Under the pieces are notes generated by a model that was not told where the DNA came from, did no database searches, and saw only the letters and a program-made list of their open reading frames with translations. From assembly GCA_023417065.1 (NCBI GenBank), contig JAEZGH010000222.1, forward strand, positions 1 through 27,440: 27,440 bases of DNA. The letters run 5' to 3'. The stretch comes from Bacteroidota bacterium. Lineage in GTDB: Bacteria; Bacteroidota; Bacteroidia; Cytophagales; Cyclobacteriaceae. Positions 9,605-16,629 of the stretch are shown piece after piece (positions within the stretch are counted from its first letter, which is position 1; each line of letters begins with the position of its first letter). The translations under genes were made by a program, and so were the position numbers.

Positions 9605-9651
9605 CCTCCCCGACATGCTGGGAATTTGACAGTATGGATTAACTTCGCGCC

Positions 9652-11019
9652 ATGACGGCTTCGCACACAGATACCATAGTGGCCCTGGCAACAGCGCAGG
9701 GTATTTCAGCAATTGCGGTAATACGCCTTTCGGGATCGGATGCAATTACGATCACAGACAAGGTGTTTAAAGGCAAAAAGCTTTCGGAGCAGCCTTCCCA
9801 TACCGTTCACTTTGGAAACCTCGTTGACGGCGACCGCATCATCGACGAAGTACTGGTGACCGTTTTTAAAGAACCGAACTCCTTCACGAAAGAAAACGCC
9901 ATAGAGATCTCGTGCCACGGATCGCCGGTTATCGTCAAGGAGATCATCAAAGCTCTGCTCAAACACGGAGCCCGGCTGGCAGAGCCCGGTGAGTTCACCA
10001 AGCGCGCCTTCCTCAATGGCAGGTTCGACCTCGCCCAGGCGGAAGCAGTGGCCGACCTCATCAACGCCGAAACCGACAACGCGCGCCAGGCTGCACTCAA
10101 CCAGATGCGTGGCGGATTCTCCAAAGAGATCAACGACCTTCGCGAAGAGCTCATTCACTTCGCCTCGCTCATCGAACTGGAACTTGACTTCGGTGAAGAA
10201 GACGTAGAGTTTGCCCAGCGCGACGACCTGCGGCAGCTGATCGTACGCATACAAACGTACCTCGCCTCGCTGATACAATCCTTCGATCAGGGTAACGTCA
10301 TCAAAAACGGCATCCCGACCGTGATCGCGGGCAAACCCAACGCGGGGAAGTCCACCCTGCTGAACCTGCTGCTGAACGAAGAAAAGGCAATCGTATCCGA
10401 CATCCCCGGAACGACGCGCGACGTGATCGAAGACGAGATGGTGCTGGGCGGCATCAACTTCCGCTTTATCGACACAGCGGGACTGCGCGAAACGGAAGAC
10501 ATCATTGAAGCGATGGGGGTCGAGCGCACACGCGAACGCATGAAGAAAGCTTCGCTGATCATTTACCTTTTCGACTTATCGCAGGCCACGCTTCAGGACA
10601 TCACCAAAGAAGACGAGCACCTGAAGGAACTCGGCATCCCCTATTTGAAAGTCGGCAACAAACTCGATAAAGCCGACCCTGCCCTGGTACAGGCTCTCGA
10701 ACACAAAGACTTCATTCTGATTTCAGCCGCCACGCACCAAAACATCGACAACCTCAAAGAGCGTATCCTCTCGCACTTCGACATACGTTCCGTGAAGACC
10801 GGCGACGTGATGGTGACAAACCTGCGCCATTATCAAAATCTCCTTCAGACCCACGAAAGCCTTGACCGCGTGCTCGAAGGTCTCACCACCGGTATCACCG
10901 GCGACTTCCTTGCGATGGACATCCGCCAGTCCCTCCACTACCTTGGCGAGATCACAGGCGAGATCACGACAGAGGATTTGCTGGATAATATTTTTAGTAA
11001 GTTTTGTATCGGTAAGTAA
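9652..11019 (+). CDS. mnmE: tRNA uridine-5-carboxymethylaminomethyl(34) synthesis GTPase MnmE
   Basis: With MnmG (not in this window), MnmE modifies the wobble uridine of several tRNAs in the cytoplasm. The 455 aa show the N-terminal folate-binding domain, ending before RGGFSKEI, and a helical domain. The inserted G domain has G1 GKPNAGKST (227-235), DIPGTTRD, DTAGLRETED and NKLDK. The C-terminus FCIGK, with the essential Cys, is intact. The ATG at 9652 follows a TAACTTCG -7-like element (9640-9647) closely, so the leader is very short. This is the last gene with the base composition of the left part of the window. The 3' end of mnmE is a known integration site for genomic islands in other bacteria. 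Confidence 0.97.
   Translation: MTASHTDTIVALATAQGISAIAVIRLSGSDAITITDKVFKGKKLSEQPSHTVHFGNLVDGDRIIDEVLVTVFKEPNSFTKENAIEISCHGSPVIVKEIIKALLKHGARLAEPGEFTKRAFLNGRFDLAQAEAVADLINAETDNARQAALNQMRGGFSKEINDLREELIHFASLIELELDFGEEDVEFAQRDDLRQLIVRIQTYLASLIQSFDQGNVIKNGIPTVIAGKPNAGKSTLLNLLLNEEKAIVSDIPGTTRDVIEDEMVLGGINFRFIDTAGLRETEDIIEAMGVERTRERMKKASLIIYLFDLSQATLQDITKEDEHLKELGIPYLKVGNKLDKADPALVQALEHKDFILISAATHQNIDNLKERILSHFDIRSVKTGDVMVTNLRHYQNLLQTHESLDRVLEGLTTGITGDFLAMDIRQSLHYLGEITGEITTEDLLDNIFSKFCIGK
11002..11019 (+). other. Possible island attachment site at the 3' end of mnmE
   Basis: The last 18 nt of mnmE (TTTTGTATCGGTAAGTAA) resemble closely, from memory, the 18-nt attachment core used by Salmonella genomic island 1 at the same place in trmE/thdF. 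The likeness follows in part from conservation of the FCIGK end. I found no second copy in the window, so use as an attachment site is only a possibility. Confidence 0.2.
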
Positions 11020-11163
11020 TTGATGATCAGATAGTTATGTAAAATTAACATTTTCTCAAGATTTTAGTCAATTACGGGCAAAAAAGTTTAAAACGACTAG
11101 ACGCAGTCGATTAAAGTCGTAATAGTTCTAGCATACAAGCTATAAGCTCTTTAGACTAATGCG

Positions 11164-11770
11164 TCATTTAGTGGTGGGTTTCCTTGAATGGGCGGAAGCT
11201 GGTAATGTCCTAGATATTTTCCAGATTGCTTTTCCGTGCTCCCTCATCTTCTTAAAATATGAGGGTGTCAAACCTGTAACCTTCTTGAACTGATTTGACA
11301 AATGTGCGACGCTGCTATAATGGAGTTTATATGAAATTTCAGTAAGATTTAGCTCGTCGTACAATAACAGTTCCTTCACCCGTTCGATCTTATTTAAAAT
11401 GATAAACTGTTGAATCGTAATTCCTTTCACCTCCGAAAAGATATTTTGACAGGTAGGTGTAGTCATAACCGAGCTTAGCACTGATATAGTCAGAGTAGTT
11501 GTTTGTTGGTAGTTCGTCCGTATGATGAATCAACTCGGTGATAACGTTCTTGACACGTTCTATTAAAATACTTCTATGGTCATCCAGCAATTCAAGACCG
11601 GCCCGCAGGAGCCGCTCTTTTAATTCCACCCGGAGTTCGTCTTCAATGTCCTCACTCAACTCAACGACTCCCAACTCAATTGATGCCGGCTTTAGCCCCA
11701 GCCGATCAAGCTCCTCCTTTACCAATAATTTTCATCGCAGACTTACCATGTACTTAATGTATATCCTCAT
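11164..11770 (-). pseudogene. AraC-type regulator with HMA-like N-terminus, broken by a stop and a frameshift
   Basis: The gene reads leftward from the ATG at 11770. The first codons give MRIYIKYMVSLR, then TGA at 11734-11732, then KLLVKEELDRLGL in the same frame. In this Bacteroidota family, as I recall it, a Cys stands at that place within a heavy-metal-domain-like N-terminus. A second lesion lies at the AAAA run at 11447-11444. Before it the frame reads YDYTYLS; after it the protein continues one base off as NIFSEVKGITIQQF. It then gives the complete HTH (LTEISYKLHYSSVAHLSNQF, KKVTGLTPSYF) and ends at 11164. One surplus base explains the shift. Two independent lesions argue for a dead gene rather than a single sequencing error. 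Confidence 0.8.
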
Positions 11771-11843
11771 ATTGAAAGCTAGCACATTCAATCGAGAAAT
11801 TCGCGGCCAACCTAAAGATGGCACGAGCCCTTCCGTTCGCCTC

Positions 11844-12154
11844 TCAAATCTTCCGCTCTGACTTTTTAGGATCACACACTTTATTTGAAGGGTCCTCCTG
11901 GACAAGGCTCTTCGCCCATCTCAACTTCTCTAAAGCTATCGGAGTTTTGAATATCTGGTCGTTTTTCCATTAACAGTCAACACTAAACCATCTTCGCAGT
12001 TTGCATTTTCAATTGATTCAAGAGTTATATTGGCATCGGAATAGAGTACTCTGAAACCTGGAAACTTGAATTGCTACAGATATTCACCCGAGCGTTGCCA
12101 AATTAATGGCACGGGGCTATTAGAGCTTCCCTTGCTCACAACACTGAAAAAAAC
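11844..12154 (-). other. Decayed coding remnant, unidentified (within the gap 11771-12230)
   Basis: The 460 nt between the AraC remnant and the glycosidase gene hold no intact gene. On the minus strand, one frame from 12154 to 11936 reads protein-like, interrupted by a TAG at 12076-12074. Segments include NSPVPLIWQRSGEYL and, after the stop, FKFPGFRVLYSDANITLE and GLVLTVNGKTTRYSKL. Another frame continues in protein-like sequence (TPIALEKLRWAKSLVQEDPS) to a stop at 11844-11846. I read this as an old gene with a nonsense codon and a shift. I do not recognise the family. Confidence 0.35.
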
Positions 12155-12230
12155 TTAGAAAATAGACCTCAGTCACAGAATCACCTTTCCAAATAGCGGA
12201 AATCACACGCCGGTTTCTTGAAGTAGCTAG

Positions 12231-13196
12231 CTATACGGAAAGCTCATGAACCAACGTACTGAATGTATAAAAAGCCGGTTTCGGAGAATAGTTGTCTGTC
12301 ATTACTCCAAACTGATTGAAAATATTCGGATCATTTGAATTTGAGTCGCGAAGACTAAAAAGTTCATAGCCTTGAATATTCAAGTTGTCCTTTTCACAGT
12401 GAACCGTACGGATAATAGTCTCCAGGATAGCGCTTTGACGTTCTGGTGTGCGCTCTGGTGAAGTCGGCCAACCATTCTCCGTTATGTGGATCGGAACATC
12501 AGAGGAAATCCCAGCCTCCTTCAAATTATTGTTCCTAAAACATTGCAAGCCTGCCTTTACTTGTTCGACCAACAGATGCGCAGGAATTGGGTGGAAGACA
12601 TCCGGAAAAAAGTCAAGTCCTACATAGTCTAAGGATTCGTAAAAAAGCGGGTTAGCCTGTGCCGCCAGGTGTCTCCAAAAATCTGCTTCAGGTTCAAAAT
12701 TGCATACCGCGTTAAATCCAACGAGTGTCGATAGATCTAATTGCCGTACTTCCTCCTTCGCAGCAATGACACCCCGTATTAGCGCTTCTCTGACCCCAGG
12801 TATATCACCGTCAACGACCGGAATGCCATGAAGATTGGGCTCTTCGGTAATTTGGATTTTTCCTAAAGTGCTTCCAAAATTCCTGACCTGTTTTTTCACA
12901 AAAAGCTCATACTCTTCAAAATCTCGTAGCTGGGAATGATACCCAACCACTAGATCTAATTTCCTACTATCATTAACAAAACGTTCTGGATTAACGGGCG
13001 CGTGATTGATACTTTGTCTGTCCCCGGAATACGACATATAGCACCTGACCCAGAGATCGCGGGATGTGCCTTGAAGGAGACCTAGAGCGCGTACAATTTG
13101 CTCGAAGTCATCTGGTTTACTAATTGTCAGTAGATCGGAGGAATCAGTTCCAACGATTCCACCTGGATAAATGCCGAAAGTGAATTTGCGCCCCAT
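12231..13196 (-). CDS. TIM-barrel glycoside hydrolase-like protein (clan GH-A type)
   Basis: Predicted cytoplasmic protein of 321 aa with no signal peptide. Two acidic motifs have the spacing and surroundings of a clan GH-A retaining glycosidase. One is ITEEPNLHG at about 137-145 (acid/base Glu before Pro-Asn). The other is HITENGWP in the C-terminal third (nucleophile Glu). Between them LDYVGLDFFPDVFH looks like a barrel strand 6. I cannot assign a CAZy family or substrate. It is divergent from the MarR gene, and its minus-strand -7 element TATATTTG (13240-13233) lies inside an inverted repeat next to that gene, so MarR control is likely. It is AT-richer than the genes left of 11 kb. Confidence 0.7.
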   Translation of the reverse strand: MGRKFTFGIYPGGIVGTDSSDLLTISKPDDFEQIVRALGLLQGTSRDLWVRCYMSYSGDRQSINHAPVNPERFVNDSRKLDLVVGYHSQLRDFEEYELFVKKQVRNFGSTLGKIQITEEPNLHGIPVVDGDIPGVREALIRGVIAAKEEVRQLDLSTLVGFNAVCNFEPEADFWRHLAAQANPLFYESLDYVGLDFFPDVFHPIPAHLLVEQVKAGLQCFRNNNLKEAGISSDVPIHITENGWPTSPERTPERQSAILETIIRTVHCEKDNLNIQGYELFSLRDSNSNDPNIFNQFGVMTDNYSPKPAFYTFSTLVHELSV

Positions 13197-13232
13197 TAGA
13201 ATAATTTAAATAAGCAATTTTATATTACGGGG

Positions 13233-13285
13233 CAAATATATCTATTACGATATATTTGTATCTATAACGACACGATATATATTTG
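13233..13285. promoter_or_regulatory. Divergent promoters and operator between glycosidase-like gene and marR
   Basis: A perfect inverted repeat has 10-bp arms CAAATATATC (13233-13242) and GATATATTTG (13249-13258) around a 6-nt spacer. The unit TATCTATWACGA occurs at 13239-13250 and again at 13259-13270, 20 bp apart, and a further half-site GATATATATTTG lies at 13274-13285. The -7 element TATATTTG lies on the minus strand at 13240-13233 for the glycosidase-like gene and on the plus strand at 13278-13285 for marR. A protein bound here would cover both promoters. Confidence 0.7.
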
Positions 13286-13301
13286 TGCTTGTAAATTGAA
13301 T

Positions 13302-13904
13302 ATGAATAAGCCGGTCGAACTATTAGTTACGTGGGATGCCTTCAATCAGCGGTTTCCGAATGCTTCATTAGAGGATTTTTATCGTCACAGTCTAGCCAAG
13401 AGGGCAAAAAATGATAAAAAGTCCGAGGAAAAGGGTATTCTTTTAAAGATCATGGGCCGCATTATGAGTGCTTTTGCGCTTTACCACAGAGCGGCAATGG
13501 AGAATATAAAAATGCCGTCAGCGGAAAGCTTTTTCTTCCTGAATGGGATTGCACATGTTGGTGAAGTGAGAAAGACGCAGCTAATCAATCATCTCTTCTT
13601 TGAATATACTACCGGAATGGAGGCAATCAAGAAGCTGATTGATACCGGAATGGTGAAAGAAAAACCCGATCCCAGTGACAGGAGGGCAACGTTGCTCGCA
13701 TTAACACCTAAAGGGGAGAAACTTTTGACAGCAGGGTATCAACAGTCATCAAAAGTGAGCGAAATTCTGTTGAATGACCTCGATCCCGATGATGTTGGTC
13801 TCGTCCTTCACATCCTTAGGGATATTGAAGAGAAGCACTCAAGACTAGCTATTGAATTCAAGAATAAGAACTTCGAAGAGATTTATCAGAGACTGGCTCG
13901 TTAG
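13302..13904 (+). CDS. MarR family transcriptional regulator
   Basis: DNA-binding regulator of 200 aa from the ATG at 13302. The in-frame TTG at 13296 is less likely. The winged-helix core is visible: recognition region VRKTQLINHLFFEYTTGMEA, and wing DPSDRRATLLALTPKGEKLL, the MarR signature, at about 125-145. The N-terminal 60 residues form a longer helical lead than in most MarR proteins. The start lies 17 nt after a TATATTTG -7 element that overlaps the operator, so autorepression and repression of the divergent glycosidase-like gene are likely. The effector is unknown. Confidence 0.85.
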   Translation: MNKPVELLVTWDAFNQRFPNASLEDFYRHSLAKRAKNDKKSEEKGILLKIMGRIMSAFALYHRAAMENIKMPSAESFFFLNGIAHVGEVRKTQLINHLFFEYTTGMEAIKKLIDTGMVKEKPDPSDRRATLLALTPKGEKLLTAGYQQSSKVSEILLNDLDPDDVGLVLHILRDIEEKHSRLAIEFKNKNFEEIYQRLAR

Positions 13905-14186
13905 CTTATCCCAAATTTATGTTTCAGCATGGCCTAAAAAAACATACCGATAATAGCCTTGATTCTAGGTTAGTGAAAAAAGTCAGATAATATTTACAGC
14001 CTCCATAATAGCGATTTCTATAATTTTTTTGAAGAAGAAATCCTTGCCCTCAATAGTACGCTCAAGGTCTATCGAATTAGAGACCTTCGCAATGTGAAGG
14101 TGAAGAATGCCAGCTCCCAATGAAAATGAATTTTCGAAGACGTTGAAAATCAAGTCGCTACAAAATATGAGATGAAAGGCAAAGCA

Positions 14187-14216
14187 AAGTGTTTATGCTT
14201 TGATTACTAAACACTT
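14187..14216. repeat. 9-bp inverted repeat, possible terminator
   Basis: The perfect arms AAGTGTTTA (14187-14195) and TAAACACTT (14208-14216) enclose 12 nt and are followed after 4 nt by a run of T (14221-14225). It could end transcription from marR, 280 nt upstream, or be a protein-binding site near the recombinase gene. Confidence 0.5.
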
Positions 14217-14259
14217 AGCGTTTTTCATCAGGCAAAAATCAGTGCGTTAGGTCGACCAC

Positions 14260-14313
14260 TTTGTTACTCGATTGTTACTATAATGCTCGAGTAACAAAAA
14301 GTACCGGTAACAA
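14260..14313. repeat. Cluster of TTGTTAC repeats upstream of the recombinase gene
   Basis: TTGTTACT occurs at 14261-14268 and 14272-14279, its complement AGTAACAA at 14290-14297, and GTAACAA again at 14307-14313. The first and third copies form an 11-bp perfect inverted repeat (TTTGTTACTCG at 14260-14270, CGAGTAACAAA at 14288-14298). Four copies in 54 nt just before an integrase gene suggest recombinase or excisionase binding sites, or an attachment site. Confidence 0.55.
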
Positions 14314-14354
14314 ACCGGATTAAATGACGTCTTCACTAACCTTTTTCTATTGAT

Positions 14355-15491
14355 ATGTCACGGAAAAGAAAAACAGATCTCAATCGCAAAGAGCCCGTTC
14401 GTCTTCGTCAGAGGCGAATCAAAAATGGCGGCTACTCACTTTACCTCGACACGTATTGGAACGGCAAACGTTCTTACGACTTCTTGAAGTTGTATCTGAA
14501 TCCACCAACAGATGATCTCGCGATCATTGAAAACAAAACAACACTTGAGCTCGCCAAGCAAATCAAGTACAAGAGGATTCTTGAATTACAAACTGGTCTG
14601 CATGGATCTGCTGTCGTAAAACCTCGGCCAAAATTTCGTGACTTCTTTGCGGAACTCGCAAGCGAAAAGATCCGATTCGATAACAACGCTGGTAATTGGG
14701 CTTCAGCCTTCAAGCATGTGTTGATCTTTCTTGGAAATGATAACCCAGCTATTCAGGAGATCGATGATATCTGGCTGGAAGAATTTCGCGCTTACTTACT
14801 TGAAGTTGATAAGCGAAGCGGTAAACCAAGGCTCAGTTCAAGTACAGCACTCTCTTACTTCAACAGAGTTCGAACCGCATTGACGACTGCATACGAGCGA
14901 AGAATCATCGAACGTAATCCAGCGAATCTCGCTAGACCCATTCGTGCAGAAAATGCTATGCGTGAATTTCTCACACTAAACGAAGTGAAACGACTCGTTG
15001 AAACAAGATGTGACCAACCTGTTTTGAAAGACGCATTTCTGTTTTGTGTGCTAACTGGACTTCGCTGGTCCGACATCGCACATCTGACCTGGGAGGAAGT
15101 GAAAGGTAATGATGTCGATGGCTTGTATCTTCATTTCAAACAACGTAAGACAAGGCACTATCATGTTCTTCCCATAACGCCACAGGCAAAAGAATTACTA
15201 GGTGATCGTTCTGAATCTGACAGACTAATCTTTAAAGATCTAAAGTATAGCTCGAAAACTTCAATTGAACTTTGTCGGTGGGCAATCGCGGCTGGCGTGG
15301 CGAAGCGGATCACGTTTCACTCCGCTCGACATACCCATGCGACTCTCCTACTTTCGCACGGGGTTGACATCTACACGGTTTCGAAACTTTTGGGGCACAA
15401 ACATATCGTCTCCACGGAGCGATATGCCCATTTGATTGATTCCACGAAAGCGGATGCTATTTCAAAACTGAAAGACATCAAAACTCGATAA
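14355..15491 (+). CDS. Tyrosine site-specific recombinase (integrase)
   Basis: DNA integrase of 378 aa that moves or once moved a genetic element. An arm-type DNA-binding N-terminus is suggested by GGYSLYLDTYWNGKRSY. A SAM-like core-binding domain (ENKTTLE to about 200) and the catalytic domain follow. Catalytic residues are intact: R237 (TGLRWSDI), H322 and R325 (HSARHTH), H348 (LLGHKH) and the nucleophile Y357 (STERYAH). The gene type is common in conjugative elements and islands of Bacteroidota. It lies next to the repeat cluster and ends 3 nt before the converging DUF202 remnant. It may have brought the sulfur island to its right. The partner attachment sites are not visible. Confidence 0.93.
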   Translation: MSRKRKTDLNRKEPVRLRQRRIKNGGYSLYLDTYWNGKRSYDFLKLYLNPPTDDLAIIENKTTLELAKQIKYKRILELQTGLHGSAVVKPRPKFRDFFAELASEKIRFDNNAGNWASAFKHVLIFLGNDNPAIQEIDDIWLEEFRAYLLEVDKRSGKPRLSSSTALSYFNRVRTALTTAYERRIIERNPANLARPIRAENAMREFLTLNEVKRLVETRCDQPVLKDAFLFCVLTGLRWSDIAHLTWEEVKGNDVDGLYLHFKQRKTRHYHVLPITPQAKELLGDRSESDRLIFKDLKYSSKTSIELCRWAIAAGVAKRITFHSARHTHATLLLSHGVDIYTVSKLLGHKHIVSTERYAHLIDSTKADAISKLKDIKTR

Positions 15492-15494
15492 CTG

Positions 15495-15805
15495 CTAATT
15501 ACCATCGCCAATCACCGACTTAATAAACGCCTCTGAAGAATTTCCGATGTTCTTCTTACTCGCATCAATGGCTTTCCTGAGTCTAAAATATCGAATGAGT
15601 CCCAGCAGCATGATGATCAGGCCTACAACAATGAGTGGCGGTCCGGCAATGTTCCAAAATGCGCTCTCGACAATGTGCCCCAGGGTCGAACCAGCCACGA
15701 GGAAATACAAACCAGTTGTCTTATATAGGCGAGTAATGTCGTTTCATTTGCCAGCCTTGTTCGCTCAATAGCGAGGTATTCCCTAAGTACTAAGTCTTTG
15801 TTCAT
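15495..15805 (-). pseudogene. DUF202 (YidH-like) small membrane protein gene with a frameshift
   Basis: From the ATG at 15805 the frame gives the DUF202 opening MNKDLVLREYLAIERTRLAN and then TLLAYIR. At about 15720 the frame shifts. The continuation, TTGLYFLVAGSTLG, two transmembrane stretches (PPLIVVGLIIMLLGLIRYF) and a stop at 15495, is one base off. Adding one base in the Arg codon of AYIR would restore an approximately 103-aa protein of normal length. All other family features are intact, so it is a recent mutation or a sequencing error. Confidence 0.8.
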
Positions 15806-15907
15806 TGTTATTGTTGTATTTCAAACAGTTAGAATTCTTATCAAATAGCCAATCTCGCGGCAAAAGGCGTGGAAGCGTCCCTATTTTGAATTAAGTTTAC
15901 AAAAATC

Positions 15908-16567
15908 GTGTTCTCTAACCTGATTACGCAATATATGACGACCGACATTAATCCAGCCGAATTTTCAATTAGCAACACTCTTCTTGATAAACTCAAAAAA
16001 GAAGGTACTATCAAGACGTTTAGTCCTGATACCGTGCTTATTGATGAGAACGATTATATCAAGTTCGTGCCTATTGTTCTGAATGGATCAATAAAAGTCT
16101 TCAAAATGGATGAAGACGGCCGCGAGATGTTGCTATACTACATTAAGCCTGGGGAGAGTTGCGTCATGTCATTTCTCGGAGCCACGTGCAATGGAACAAG
16201 TAAAATAAAAGCAGTCGTGGAAGAAGAAGCAGAAGTTTTGGTGTTGCCGGTACATAAAGCGACTGATCTAATCCGAGAGAATCCGCAGTGGATTCAATTC
16301 ATATTCGAACTATACAACAGACGTTTTGAAGAGCTGCTTTCGGTTGTCAATGCCATTGCATTTCAGAAGGTCGATGTTCGTCTTTGGGACTTGCTGAAGA
16401 CCAAGGTTAAAATGCTAAAGACTGAAGAGCTCAATATGACACACCAGCAGATTGCTGACGAACTCGGCACTGCCCGCGAGGTGGTCTCTCGCCTACTCAA
16501 GCAACTGGAACGTGATAAAAAAATATCACTTGGAAGGAATAAGGTGAAAATTCTGGCGGCTATGTGA
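15908..16567 (+). CDS. Crp/Fnr family regulator, probable activator of the sulfur island
   Basis: Cytoplasmic transcription factor of 219 aa. The cNMP-binding-like beta roll covers about 25-120, the dimer helix about 125-160 and the winged HTH about 170-219 (MTHQQIADELGTAREVVSRL). The recognition helix has R190, E191 and R195 in the spacing of E. coli CRP R180, E181 and R185, predicting TGTGA half-sites. Where CRP has its nucleotide-binding cassette this protein has C85 and C94 (GESCVMSFLGATC), which suggests thiol or persulfide sensing rather than cAMP. I chose the GTG at 15908 because relatives, as I recall, begin with an LIxQY-like segment; an ATG at 15935 is possible. It carries no Crp box of its own. 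Confidence 0.88.
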   Translation: MFSNLITQYMTTDINPAEFSISNTLLDKLKKEGTIKTFSPDTVLIDENDYIKFVPIVLNGSIKVFKMDEDGREMLLYYIKPGESCVMSFLGATCNGTSKIKAVVEEEAEVLVLPVHKATDLIRENPQWIQFIFELYNRRFEELLSVVNAIAFQKVDVRLWDLLKTKVKMLKTEELNMTHQQIADELGTAREVVSRLLKQLERDKKISLGRNKVKILAAM

Positions 16568-16607
16568 CTATAGTTACTGATCGCCCCTGACAGCTAATCT
16601 AATTTTG
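16563..16607 (+). promoter_or_regulatory. Crp-box promoter of the tauE-DUF6132 unit
   Basis: The box TGTGACTATAGTTACT (16563-16578) is followed after exactly 21 nt by the -7 element TAATTTTG (16600-16607). The start codon is at 16630. The geometry places the box centre near -41, as in class II activation. Confidence 0.78.
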
Positions 16608-16629
16608 TGGTATAATTAGAAATGCTGTT

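Larger units (their letters stand above)
13905..14354. other. 450-nt non-coding stretch before the recombinase gene
   Basis: I see no gene here. A plus-strand frame open from about 13977 to 14124 (containing NFFEEEILALNSTLKVYRI) has no plausible start and no family I know. The stretch holds a 7-bp inverted repeat AAGGTCT/AGACCTT (14074-14080 and 14091-14097) and the two larger repeat structures listed separately. It is AT-rich and probably belongs to the recombination region. Confidence 0.5.

Noticed and set aside
11094..11109. Terminator after mnmE from the CGACT/AGTCG hairpin.
   Set aside because: The stem has only 5 bp and no T run follows.
11390..11500. Programmed frameshifting in the AraC-type gene.
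   Set aside because: The run is only four A, there is no slippery heptamer with a downstream structure, and an upstream stop also breaks the gene.
11164..11770. The in-frame TGA at a presumed Cys position could encode selenocysteine.
   Set aside because: No SECIS-like structure is evident and the same gene has an independent frameshift, so simple decay explains it better.
11538..11861. A plus-strand gene of 107 codons opposite the AraC remnant.
   Set aside because: It is Ser/Arg-rich low-complexity translation antisense to recognisable AraC coding sequence.
13977..14124. A short plus-strand frame with protein-like sequence between marR and the recombinase.
   Set aside because: It has no plausible start codon and promoter and no recognised family; noted only as part of the non-coding stretch.
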